Source: Posidoniimonas corsicana | GTDB lineage: Bacteria > Planctomycetota > Planctomycetia > Pirellulales > Lacipirellulaceae | Assembly: GCF_007859765.1 (NCBI RefSeq) | Contig: NZ_SIHJ01000005.1 | Coordinates: 248,001-312,000 of the forward strand | Reading direction: 5' to 3' | DNA: 64,000 nucleotides | Shown here: piece after piece, positions 44,242-52,816 of the stretch | Numbering within the stretch: position 1 is the stretch's first letter | How the letters are laid out: each line of letters begins with the position of its first letter | Position numbers and translations under genes: made by a program | Notes under the pieces: model-generated | Seen by the model: the letters and a program-made list of their open reading frames with translations, nothing else | Database searches by the model: none | Told to the model about the DNA's origin: nothing

Positions 44242-45984
44242 ATGAAACGCCTACAGGGAATCGCCGTCTCGCCTGGCGTCGCCATCGGCGAGGCGATCGT
44301 TCTGGACAACGAGGGGTTCCGCATCCCTCGGAGGTTCCTTGCGCGCAACGTGGTCCAGCACGAGCTCGTGCGGCTGCACGAGGCGATCGCCCGCGTCACG
44401 TCCGACATCCAGGAGAGCCGCCAGCGGGTCTCCGAGCAGCTGGGCGACGACTACGCCGCGATCTTCTCCGCCCACGTGCAGATGCTCAACGACCCCCGGC
44501 TCCGCGAGGAGCTGGAGGAGATGATCCGCGACCGGCACTACTCGCCCGAGTACGCCGTGAGCCGCGCCCTGCGGCGGTACGCCAAGGTGTTCCAGTCGCT
44601 GGCCGGCGACTACATGGCCGAGCGGGCGAACGACGTCTTCGACATCGAGAAACGCCTGCTCCGCCGCCTGCTGGGCGAACGCCGCGAGGACCTGGGCAAG
44701 ATCACCAGCGAGGTGCTGGTGCTGGCCCGCAACCTCACGCCCAGCGAGACCGCCCACATGAACCCGCGGTTCGTCCGCGGGTTCGCCACCGAGGTGGGCG
44801 GGCCCGGCAGCCACACCGCGATCGTCGCCGAGGGCCTCGGCATCCCGGCGGTGGTCGGCGTGGGTTCGTTCCTGTCGGACGTGTCCGGCGGCGAGACCAT
44901 CGTCATCGACGGCGACGAGGGGCTCATCATCCTGCAGCCGGACGAGGAGACCCTCGCCCGCTACCGCCACGAGGTCGACCACCAGCGGGACATGGCCGTC
45001 CGACTGGCGAGCCTCAAGGACCTGCCCGCCGAGACCACCGACGGCGTGCAGGTGCAGCTGCTGGGCAACATCGAGTTCCCCAGCGAGGTGCAGCACTGCC
45101 TGGACCGCGGCGTCAGCGGCATCGGGCTGTACCGCACCGAGTTCCTGTACCTGGCCAACAACGGCGAGCCCACCGAGGACGAGCACCTGGCGGCCTACAA
45201 GTCGGTCGCCGAGCAGATGGCCGGGTTCCCGGTCGTGATGCGCACGCTCGACCTGGGCGCCGACAAGCTGCCCACCCTGCCCGAACCGGAGGACGAGCGG
45301 AACCCGTTCCTCGGCCTGCGGAGCATCCGCCTGGCGCTGAAGCACGTGGACATGTTCCGCACGCAGCTGCGGGCGATCCTGCGGGCGAGCGTGACCGGCA
45401 ACATCCGCATCATGTTCCCGCTGATCAGCACGCTGATTGAGCTGCGGCGGGCCAAGATGGTGCTGGCCGACGCGATGGAGGACCTAGAGGAAGAGGGCCT
45501 GTCGTTCGACCGCGACATCAAGGTCGGGATGATGGTGGAGGTGCCCTCGGCCGTGGTGATGATGGACCACTTCTGCGACGAGGTGGACTTCTTCAGCATC
45601 GGCACCAACGACCTGGTGCAGTACACGCTGGCCGTGGACCGCAGCAACAAGGACGTGGCCGGCCTGTACACCAGCGCCGACCCGGCGGTGATCAAGCTCA
45701 TCAAGATGTCGATCGACTGCGCCAACGAGCACGGCAAGCCGATCAGCATGTGCGGCCAGATGAGCGGCAACCCCCTGTACACCATGCTGCTGCTGGGCCT
45801 GGGCCTGCGTAGCCTGAGCACCACGCCCGCGGCGGCGCCCGAGCTCAAGCGGCTGTGCCGCAGCGTGTCGATCCCCGAATGCGAGGCGGTCGCCGAGCGG
45901 GTGCTCCGGATGGAGAGCTCCCGCGACGTCAAGGCGCTGCTCCGCGAGGAGCTGCTGAAGCGACTCCCCGAACACATCGAGTAA
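44242..45984 (+). CDS. ptsI: Phosphoenolpyruvate-protein phosphotransferase (PTS Enzyme I)
   Basis: 580 residues, usual length. Transfers phosphate from PEP to HPr. The N-terminal swivel domain has GGPGSHTAIVAEGLGIPAVV with His191; the PEP-binding barrel has GIGLYRTEFLYL, MRTLDLGADK, RNPFLGLRSIRL and FSIGTNDLVQYTLAVDRSN. The C-terminal catalytic motif reads SMCGQMSGNP: the Cys is kept but Glu of the usual CGE is Gln, so the last protonation step may differ. It is 375 bases downstream of HPr and 88 upstream of the RNase gene. Confidence 0.96.
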   Translation: MKRLQGIAVSPGVAIGEAIVLDNEGFRIPRRFLARNVVQHELVRLHEAIARVTSDIQESRQRVSEQLGDDYAAIFSAHVQMLNDPRLREELEEMIRDRHYSPEYAVSRALRRYAKVFQSLAGDYMAERANDVFDIEKRLLRRLLGERREDLGKITSEVLVLARNLTPSETAHMNPRFVRGFATEVGGPGSHTAIVAEGLGIPAVVGVGSFLSDVSGGETIVIDGDEGLIILQPDEETLARYRHEVDHQRDMAVRLASLKDLPAETTDGVQVQLLGNIEFPSEVQHCLDRGVSGIGLYRTEFLYLANNGEPTEDEHLAAYKSVAEQMAGFPVVMRTLDLGADKLPTLPEPEDERNPFLGLRSIRLALKHVDMFRTQLRAILRASVTGNIRIMFPLISTLIELRRAKMVLADAMEDLEEEGLSFDRDIKVGMMVEVPSAVVMMDHFCDEVDFFSIGTNDLVQYTLAVDRSNKDVAGLYTSADPAVIKLIKMSIDCANEHGKPISMCGQMSGNPLYTMLLLGLGLRSLSTTPAAAPELKRLCRSVSIPECEAVAERVLRMESSRDVKALLREELLKRLPEHIE

Positions 45985-46072
45985 TCACGGCGGCCGGCGC
46001 CCGGCCGACGGCCCCCGCGGCCGCCCGGACCCGCCGCCCAACCAACACCAACCAACTCACACCGGACTTCTC

Positions 46073-47743
46073 ATGAAACAAGAAATGCTGATCAACGTCG
46101 CGCAGCCGGAAGAGTGCCGGATCGCGATCGTTGAGGACGGCGTGCTCGAGGAACTCTACGTCGAGCGCAGCAGCCAGGACAACTACGTCGGCAACATCTA
46201 CAAGGGCAAGATCGTCAACCTGGAGCCGAGCATCCAGGCGGCCTTCGTCGACTTCGGCGTCGGCCGCAACGGCTTCCTCCACATCTCGGACGTCGAGGCC
46301 CAGTACTTCCGCCAGGGCGGCTACGACCCCAGCCTGCCCATCGAGCCCGACGGCAGCCAGCGCGGCCGCGGCCGCAAAGAAGAAGAAGCCGACGCCAGCG
46401 ACGACGATGACCTCGACATCGACGAGAGCGGCGAGACCACGGTCGCCACCAAGAAGGCCAGCCGCCAGCGCCGCGTGCGCCCGGGCGTGCGTCCCCGCGT
46501 GAAGCCGCCCATCCAGGAGATCTTCCAACGCGGCGACGAGGTCGTGGTGCAGGTCATCAAGGAGGGCATCGGCACCAAGGGACCCACGCTGTCGACCTAC
46601 ATCAGCATCCCCGGCCGGTACCTGGTGCTGATGCCGGCGCTGGGCCGGATCGGCGTGAGCCGCAAGATCGAGGACGACGACGACCGCCGCCGCCTGCGCG
46701 ACATCCTGCGCGAGCTCGCCCCGCCCAAGGGCCTGGGCTTCATCGTCCGCACGGCGGGCACCGACCGCACCAAGAAGGACCTCTCCCGCGACCTGGCCTA
46801 CCTGGTCCGGCTGTGGAAGCTGATCGTCAAGCGGATCAAAAACTCCGAGGGCCCGTGCGACATCTACGAAGAGTCCGACATCGTCATCCGCACGATCCGC
46901 GACATCTTCACCAGCGAGATCGACGCCATCCACATCGACGAGCCGCAGGCGTTTGAGCGCGCGCGGGACTTCCTGCAGATCGTGATGCCGCGGTACGTCA
47001 ACCGCCTGCAGCTGTACGAGGGCAAGGAGCCGCTGTTCAACCGCTACAAGCTGGACGAGGAGATCGCGCTGATCAACCAGCGCAAAGTGCCGCTGCGGGG
47101 CGGCGGGTCGCTGGTGATCGACCAGACCGAGGCCCTCGTGGCGATCGACGTCAACAGCGGCAACTTCCGTCAGGAGGGCAACCCAGAAGAGGCCGCCTGC
47201 CAGCTCAATCAGAACGCGGCCAAGGAGATCGCCCGCCAGCTGCGGCTCCGCGACCTGGGCGGCGTGGTGGTGAACGACTTCATCGACATGCGCAAGGAGA
47301 AGCACCGCCGCCAGGTCGAGCGGACCCTCCGCGACGCGGTGAAGCGGGACCGCGCCCGCACCAAGATCCTCCGCACCAGCCCGTTCGGGCTGATCGAGAT
47401 GACGCGCCAACGGATCCGCCCCAGCCTGAAGCGGAGCGTCTACAAGGAGTGCCCCAGCTGCGTCGGCAGCGGCCTGGTGAAGAGCGCCGAGAGCATGTCG
47501 ATCGAGGTGGTCCGCAAGCTGATCATGGCGTCCCAGCTGGAGAGCGTGGCGACTATCGCCGTGACGGTCGAGGAGGAGGTCGCCACCTACCTCAACAACC
47601 GCAAACGCCGCGAGCTCGCCCGCATCGAGGACGACGGCCAGGTGGAGATCGTCATCCAGGGCCGCGAGGGCCTGGGCGCCGAGCACCTGGAGATCGCCTG
47701 CACCGACGCCGCCGGCCGCGACATCCGCTTCGACGCGCGGTAG
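46073..47743 (+). CDS. rng: Ribonuclease E/G family endoribonuclease
   Basis: 556 residues. Endonuclease in mRNA decay and rRNA processing. It starts with an S1 domain (DNYVGNIYKGKIVNL, AFVDFGVGRNGFLHISDV) interrupted at about 85-147 by a charged insert rich in Asp, Glu and Arg. The DNase I-like catalytic part has VAIDVNSGNF and VVNDFIDMRKEKHRR, holding the magnesium-binding aspartates. ECPSCVGSGLVKS supplies the zinc-link cysteines. It lacks the long scaffold domain of E. coli RNase E. It is the last gene of the PTS cluster. Confidence 0.94.
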   Translation: MKQEMLINVAQPEECRIAIVEDGVLEELYVERSSQDNYVGNIYKGKIVNLEPSIQAAFVDFGVGRNGFLHISDVEAQYFRQGGYDPSLPIEPDGSQRGRGRKEEEADASDDDDLDIDESGETTVATKKASRQRRVRPGVRPRVKPPIQEIFQRGDEVVVQVIKEGIGTKGPTLSTYISIPGRYLVLMPALGRIGVSRKIEDDDDRRRLRDILRELAPPKGLGFIVRTAGTDRTKKDLSRDLAYLVRLWKLIVKRIKNSEGPCDIYEESDIVIRTIRDIFTSEIDAIHIDEPQAFERARDFLQIVMPRYVNRLQLYEGKEPLFNRYKLDEEIALINQRKVPLRGGGSLVIDQTEALVAIDVNSGNFRQEGNPEEAACQLNQNAAKEIARQLRLRDLGGVVVNDFIDMRKEKHRRQVERTLRDAVKRDRARTKILRTSPFGLIEMTRQRIRPSLKRSVYKECPSCVGSGLVKSAESMSIEVVRKLIMASQLESVATIAVTVEEEVATYLNNRKRRELARIEDDGQVEIVIQGREGLGAEHLEIACTDAAGRDIRFDAR

Positions 47744-47782
47744 CGGACGCTGGCCCGGTTGCTCGATCGCCCTGCGCGGACG

Positions 47783-48196
47783 CTAACCCGATCGGCGTGC
47801 GTCCCGCGGCGGGTGGTCGCGCCGCGCCGCGAGCCACTCGACGGCCGCCTGCTCGTCATCGAACATCGCGACCTGGAACCCGGCGTTCGCCATCACGAGT
47901 TCCAGGAAGTCGAACGAGCGGTCCTCGGGGTCCTTGACCAACGCGAAGTCGCCCGAGCGAGGCACCTTGATGTCGTCCGCGCGGCGGTAGGCGAAGTTGT
48001 ACTTCTCGACGTCCGAGGAGACGCTCCGCGTGCCCCGCACGTCGATCAGGAACGACCAAACGCCGCGCTCGGCGCCGACCTGCACAAGCCGCGTCGAAAA
48101 CTCGATCGCAAACGGTTGAGTGATCGGCACAGCCGCCACTCGGACGAACGCGTAGGAACCGTCCTCCGCAACGCCCACCTCGTACTTGTCCTGCAT
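47783..48196 (-). CDS. STAS-like (SpoIIAA-like) protein
   Basis: About 137 residues if the start is ATG 48196. The first strands (GSYAFVRVAAVPITQPFAIE) and RGVWSFLIDVRGTRSVSSDV are followed by YNFAYRRADDIK, FALVKDPEDRSFDFLELVMA and FDDEQAAVEWLAARR, the layout of STAS or SpoIIAA-like single-domain proteins. No signal or membrane segment. The open frame extends to 48448 but those residues look non-coding. A GGAGG lies very close to the ATG. Function unknown; a sensor or regulatory role is only a guess. Confidence 0.65.
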   Translation of the reverse strand: MQDKYEVGVAEDGSYAFVRVAAVPITQPFAIEFSTRLVQVGAERGVWSFLIDVRGTRSVSSDVEKYNFAYRRADDIKVPRSGDFALVKDPEDRSFDFLELVMANAGFQVAMFDDEQAAVEWLAARRDHPPRDARRSG

Positions 48197-48632
48197 AGCC
48201 TCCACCAGCCGCGCAAATCCCAGCGCGGAATCAAACCAGTTGGCGTCCTTCCCGCCGTCGAAGGTCTGTTCATAACGGCGTCGACGGCGAACGCCAAGAG
48301 ATCGGAAAACCGCCCCCGTCGGAATCTCCCAGGCGCACCTATCAGGTGTACTTACGGTCAAGCCACGGGTGCTCGGAGCAACGTGCGTTGAACACGCGCC
48401 CGCGGTCGCGTCCTCGGATTCCCGAGAGCACGCCGACGACCTACGCACCCGCCAGGCGCCGCGTGGGTTTCACGCTCGGCAACGATGCGCGCTTACCGAC
48501 GCCGAGCGGCGCGGCACAAAGCTCGACAGCGCCACACCACCCAGCCATACTGGGGGATTCGGAAACCCGCGTCGCCCGCGCGACAACCCCCTCCCCTCCG
48601 CTGCCCCGTTCCGCCCCCACAGGGAACTCGCT
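48197..48632. other. Divergent intergenic region
   Basis: 436 bases between the STAS-like gene and the T5SS/PEP-CTERM-repeat gene on the opposite strand. Open frames cross it from both genes but carry no domain, and the signal peptide of the plus-strand gene starts only at 48633. It should contain both promoters. No strong palindrome or recognisable operator was seen. Confidence 0.5.
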
Positions 48633-51350
48633 TTGCCCCGCTCTCCTCTCCACGCCCCCATCGCTGCCGGCCTGCTGCTCGGCCTGCTGGCCGGTCCGGC
48701 CCACGCCGAGATTGACTTCACCGGGGACGTCAGCCCTGGCGACCCGGCGGAGTGGACATCCGAGACGGATGGCTACGTTGGCGTCACCGGTACCGGGACG
48801 GTCACGGTTGACGACGGTTCCTCGGTAGCATCGATGGGCGGCTACCTCGGGTACGAGTCAACCGCCACGGGGGAGGCGACCATCTCCGGGGCCGGCTCAA
48901 GATGGAGCAACGAAAAAGGTCTGTACGTTGGCTACGAAGGCGTCGGGACGTTTGTCGTGGAAGGGGGTGGCGCCGCATCGAGCAACTTCGCCTACCTGGG
49001 CTACGAGGCAGGCGCGTCGGGCGCCGCGACCGTTAGCGGGAACGGATCCGAGTGGACGTCGAGCGGCGGTCTGACCATCGGGCGAAGAGGAAGTGCAACG
49101 CTAGAGGTGCTTTCCGGAGGACTCGTCACCGGCAGCAACGGCTACCTGGGGGACGAGGCGGCCGCTACCGGGGCCGCGACCGTTTCGGGCGTCGGATCGC
49201 GGTGGAACGTGAGCGACGACCTGTACGTCGGCCGGGACGGCGCCGGCGTGCTGACCGTGGCCGACGGCGGGCTAATCACGGCTGGCACACTCTGGGCCTC
49301 GCCATCCGATCTCTACGGCGACGGCGAGATAACTGCCACAGGGGGGGCGGTGCTCGACGCCGACCTGACGCTCGACGCGTCGACCGGGAACCAATTCGCA
49401 ACCAGCTTCGGCAACGGCGGCGTCCTATCGGTCACCGCCAATGGGGGCACGCTCGGCGCCGGCCACAAAGGCTCGGGCGCGCTCACCATCCGCGAAGGAA
49501 TCGCGATTGCTAGTGAAACCGGGATGCTTGGCCGCCACGCGGGCGCCCTCGGCCAGGCCACCGTCACGGGGAGCGGCTCGCGGTGGGACGTCGAGAGCAA
49601 CTTCTACATCGGTCATGACGGCAGTGGCGCCGTGACCGTTGCGGACGGCGGGCTCGTGACAACGGGTACGCTCTGGGCCTCGCCGGAAGACCTGCACGGC
49701 GACGGTCAAGTCATTGCGTCCAAAGGCGCCGTGCTCGACGCCGAGGTGACCTTCGACGCGGCAAGCGGGAACCGGTTCGACGCGAGCTTCGGCGCCGGTG
49801 GCGCCTTGTCGGTCACGGCTACCGGCGGCACTCTTGGCGCGGGGTACAAGGGAGAGGGCGCGCTGACGATATCGGAAGGCGTCGCCATCGCAAGCGACGC
49901 CGGTTTTGTTGCCTTTCACCCTGGATCATCTGGCATAGCGAGGATTACGGGGAGCGACTCCCGGTGGGAGACCCGCTACATCTTCCGTGTGGGAAACGGG
50001 GGGACCGGCATGCTAGTTATCGAGGAGGGCGCCACCGTTGACTCGTTGGTCGGCACCCTCGGTGGATTGTCCAGCGGCACGGGGTCAGCTCGTGTCGCAG
50101 GCAGCGATTCTCGATGGAGCATGAGCGGAAACTTGTACGCCGGCTTGTTCGGCGACGGAACGTTGTCGGTCGAATTCGGGGCACAGGTTTCGAATACCAA
50201 TGGATACCTTGGCTACAACGAAGGATCTTCGGGAACTGTCACGGTTTCAGGCGCCGGCTCCCATTGGGAAAACAGCACGATCTTATATGTAGGCCGCCAC
50301 GGAAACGGAACGGTAACCGTCACGGACGGCGGGTTCGTCTCCAGCTACCGTGGCGCCCTTGGGTATGCAGAGGGAACCGCAGGCGCCGTGACCGTCACCG
50401 GAACTGACTCACTATGGGAAGCCCGTAATGAGGTCACGGTCGGGGTGTCGGGCAGTGGCGTGCTGCGCATCGAAGCGGGAGGCCTGGTATCCAGCGAAGC
50501 CGGAACGCTGGCTCTCCGCGACGGCGCGACAGGCACAGCAACGGTTTCTGGGGCTGGCTCCGCTTGGAACATTGATAGCAGGTCACCCCTTACGATCGGT
50601 GCGAGCGGGAACGGAACGCTCCGCGTTGAGGCAGGTGGTCGCGTGTCCAATGGCAGCGGGGTTGTCGCCAACGCTGCCGACGGAATCGGCGCCGTCACGA
50701 TCATCGGTCTTGGATCCCTGTGGACAACCAGCTCCGACCTTAACGTTGGCCGCGACGGCCAGGGGACCCTTGCCATCGCCGACGGCGGCCTCGTGACCGT
50801 TGGCCAGACGCTCACGATCGACTTCAACGGCGACGGCGACAGCTTCATCAACATGAAGACCGGCGGGATGCTCGCCCTGGCCGGCGACGCGGACGACTCC
50901 CTCTCCGAGTTCTTCGACCTGATCGAAGGAACCGACGCGATCCGCTATTGGGACGGCCTGCTCAACGACTGGGCCCCGCTGACCGACGCCGCCTACGGCG
51001 AGGACTACACGCTGGAGCACCTCACCAGCGGCGAGCTGGCCGGGTACACCCTGCTGACGGTGGGGACGCAGCTTGCCGGTCTGGCGGGGGACTTCAACGC
51101 CGACGGGGTCGTCGACGCGGCGGACTACACCGTGTGGCGGGACGGGTTGGGGACCTCGTACGTCGCCGACGACTACCAGCTGTGGCGCGACAACTACGGT
51201 GCGACCGCGGCCACCGCGCCGGCGGGGTCGGCGGCCGCCCCGGAGCCCGCCGCGATGATTCTGGTGGCCGCCGCGCTGGCGGCGGTCGTCGTCACTCGCT
51301 CGGCGGAGGGCCGGGCAGCTCTTCGTAGCCGACGGGCGCCGCGGGCGTGA
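48633..51350 (+). CDS. T5SS/PEP-CTERM-repeat surface protein with dockerin-like repeat
   Basis: 905 residues. TTG 48633 is preceded by AGGGAA at 7 bases and opens a clear signal peptide (MPRSPLHAPIAAGLLLGLLA, cut after AHA). The body has about a dozen repeats near 50 residues with GAGSRW, LYVGxxGxGTLTV and DGGLV, matching the T5SS/PEP-CTERM-associated repeat (TIGR04393 type), which should form a parallel beta helix. Two long neighbouring units sharing GTLWASPxDLxGDG are a recent-looking duplication, offset 381 bases. A dockerin-type repeat (GDFNADGVVDAADYTVWRDG, DDYQLWRDNYGA) and PEP plus a hydrophobic segment end the protein. The final 59 bases overlap the convergent gene. Confidence 0.88.
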   Translation: MPRSPLHAPIAAGLLLGLLAGPAHAEIDFTGDVSPGDPAEWTSETDGYVGVTGTGTVTVDDGSSVASMGGYLGYESTATGEATISGAGSRWSNEKGLYVGYEGVGTFVVEGGGAASSNFAYLGYEAGASGAATVSGNGSEWTSSGGLTIGRRGSATLEVLSGGLVTGSNGYLGDEAAATGAATVSGVGSRWNVSDDLYVGRDGAGVLTVADGGLITAGTLWASPSDLYGDGEITATGGAVLDADLTLDASTGNQFATSFGNGGVLSVTANGGTLGAGHKGSGALTIREGIAIASETGMLGRHAGALGQATVTGSGSRWDVESNFYIGHDGSGAVTVADGGLVTTGTLWASPEDLHGDGQVIASKGAVLDAEVTFDAASGNRFDASFGAGGALSVTATGGTLGAGYKGEGALTISEGVAIASDAGFVAFHPGSSGIARITGSDSRWETRYIFRVGNGGTGMLVIEEGATVDSLVGTLGGLSSGTGSARVAGSDSRWSMSGNLYAGLFGDGTLSVEFGAQVSNTNGYLGYNEGSSGTVTVSGAGSHWENSTILYVGRHGNGTVTVTDGGFVSSYRGALGYAEGTAGAVTVTGTDSLWEARNEVTVGVSGSGVLRIEAGGLVSSEAGTLALRDGATGTATVSGAGSAWNIDSRSPLTIGASGNGTLRVEAGGRVSNGSGVVANAADGIGAVTIIGLGSLWTTSSDLNVGRDGQGTLAIADGGLVTVGQTLTIDFNGDGDSFINMKTGGMLALAGDADDSLSEFFDLIEGTDAIRYWDGLLNDWAPLTDAAYGEDYTLEHLTSGELAGYTLLTVGTQLAGLAGDFNADGVVDAADYTVWRDGLGTSYVADDYQLWRDNYGATAATAPAGSAAAPEPAAMILVAAALAAVVVTRSAEGRAALRSRRAPRA

Positions 51351-52248
51351 ACGTGTCGGGGTCGGTCTCGACGTTCCACTCCAGGTCGGTGAAGCGGTAG
51401 GTGGTCTCGAAGTCGTCGCCGCGGCGGACGCCGTGGATCTCGATCGGCAGGTCGGTGTTCGGATCGACCCAGACCTGCAGCGTCTGGCCCTGCCACAGCC
51501 ACTGGGGGTCGGGGCCGTCCAGCTCGTCGAAGCCGGCCGGGCCGAGCTCGGTCCGGGGTGGGCCGTCCAGGGCGATCTCGAAACCGATCGCGTCGCGCCC
51601 GGCGACCTGCCGCTGGCCGAGGCTCTGCAGCACGCGCCCCCGGCGTTGGCGGACCATGTAGAGGATCACCTGCGGGCTGTTGGCGGGCGCCGTGTCCGCC
51701 CGGACGCCGCCGTCGACCCACCAGTACTGCCGCTTGAGATGGTCGATCAGGATGCCGGGGCCCTCGCCCGGGGCGCGGTGGGTCTCTTCCAGATTGACCA
51801 GCACCTTGGGCGGGCCGGCGTTAGCATCAGTGCGCGGCGTCTGGACGATGTGGATCTCGGCGCGCAGCCCGGGCGGCGCCACGCCAACGGTCCCGGCAAG
51901 GACTTCCCGCACCCGCCGCCCCTCTCCCTGCCACGAGTCGTACACGGACTCCATGCGGAAACGGTACGCGGTGACCTGATCGAGCGCGGCCGCCATCCGC
52001 TCCATCGCGTTGCTGGTCGGAGCGGCGCCGGTCAACCAGAGCGCCGCCAGCAGCGCGGCCGCCACGGCGCCGAGCGTGAGGCCGCCGAGCGCAACGCGTC
52101 GACCGGCGCCGGCGGGCCTTCCGTCAACGGAGGAATCGTCGAGCGAAGCCAACAGGCGGCGCCGCTGCTGGTCGTGCCGCGAGGCGGCGGGTGCGTGCAG
52201 CGCGGCGAGCGCGGCCTCGACGCGGTCGCCGGGTTCAGTGGGTTCCAT
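51292..52248 (-). CDS. Anti-sigma factor-like single-pass membrane protein
   Basis: 318 residues from ATG 52248, overlapping the upstream sigma factor gene by 14 bases. About 50 cytoplasmic residues (DRVEAALAALHAPAASRHDQ) precede one membrane helix (core GAVAAALLAALWLTG, about 58-74). The outer part resembles LolA/RseB-like beta proteins: DQVTAYRFRMESVYDSW, EIHIVQTPRTDANA, QVWVDPNTDLPIEIHGV and FTDLEWNVETDPDTFTPAAP. The order sigma, then membrane partner, implies it holds the sigma factor until a signal arrives. Confidence 0.8.
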   Translation of the reverse strand: MEPTEPGDRVEAALAALHAPAASRHDQQRRRLLASLDDSSVDGRPAGAGRRVALGGLTLGAVAAALLAALWLTGAAPTSNAMERMAAALDQVTAYRFRMESVYDSWQGEGRRVREVLAGTVGVAPPGLRAEIHIVQTPRTDANAGPPKVLVNLEETHRAPGEGPGILIDHLKRQYWWVDGGVRADTAPANSPQVILYMVRQRRGRVLQSLGQRQVAGRDAIGFEIALDGPPRTELGPAGFDELDGPDPQWLWQGQTLQVWVDPNTDLPIEIHGVRRGDDFETTYRFTDLEWNVETDPDTFTPAAPVGYEELPGPPPSE

Positions 52249-52816
52249 CTTCGGCTCCTTGTCGCCTGGTGGCGTGATCTCTCGTCAGCGCGGCGCGGAG
52301 CTGCTTGAGGGCGCGCTGCAGCACCGCGTAGTAGCCGCTCCTCGACAGCCCGAGCTCCGCCGCGGCCGCGTCGGCCTGCTGCTGTGAGAAGTAGTACGCG
52401 TGCACCGCGAGCCGATCGCGTTCGGGGAGCCGCTCGAGGGCGGCGAGCAGTTGTGATTGCTCCTCTCGGGCGGCAGCGGCGGCGTGGGGGTCGTTCTCAA
52501 TAGGCGGTTCACCAGCATGGTTCTTTGTGAGCGGGGCAGCCGCGTCGGAGTGGCGGCGTCGTTCACGGGCGACCTGCCGGGCCACGCCGCGCACCCACGC
52601 GCCGAATGACGACGGGGCCCGCAGGGTCGAGAGCCGCCGGTACGCACGGAGGAACGCCTCCTGTGTGACGTCGTCTACCGCGTCGAGCCCGCCGACCGCC
52701 GCGGCTGCCGCCCGGACGCCCGGCGCGTGCCGGTCGAACAGGCGGCCGAACGCCTCGCGGTCGCCCCGCAGGGCTTGCCGCACGTCGTCCTCGTCGGTGA
52801 ATGGGCTGGCGGGCAT
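52235..52816 (-). CDS. ECF-type RNA polymerase sigma factor
   Basis: 193 residues from ATG 52816. Region 2 motifs are GLDAVDDVTQEAFLRAYRRL and FGAWVRGVARQVARERRR; region 4 is LPERDRLAVHAYYFSQQQAD and LGLSRSGYYAVLQRALKQLR. The anti-sigma-like gene starts before this one ends, so they are translationally coupled. Upstream is a 586-base region holding two palindromic repeats and the opposite-facing rplU. Confidence 0.9.
   Translation of the reverse strand: MPASPFTDEDDVRQALRGDREAFGRLFDRHAPGVRAAAAAVGGLDAVDDVTQEAFLRAYRRLSTLRAPSSFGAWVRGVARQVARERRRHSDAAAPLTKNHAGEPPIENDPHAAAAAREEQSQLLAALERLPERDRLAVHAYYFSQQQADAAAAELGLSRSGYYAVLQRALKQLRAALTRDHATRRQGAEDGTH

Noticed and set aside
43952-44245. Possible small gene between HPr and Enzyme I
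   Set aside because: The frame is Ala/Arg/Gly-rich, has no ribosome binding site and ends inside ptsI; the region is better explained as a structured spacer.
48369-48632. N-terminal extension of the beta-helix protein
   Set aside because: The signal peptide begins only at 48633 with a good ribosome binding site, and the extension has no features.
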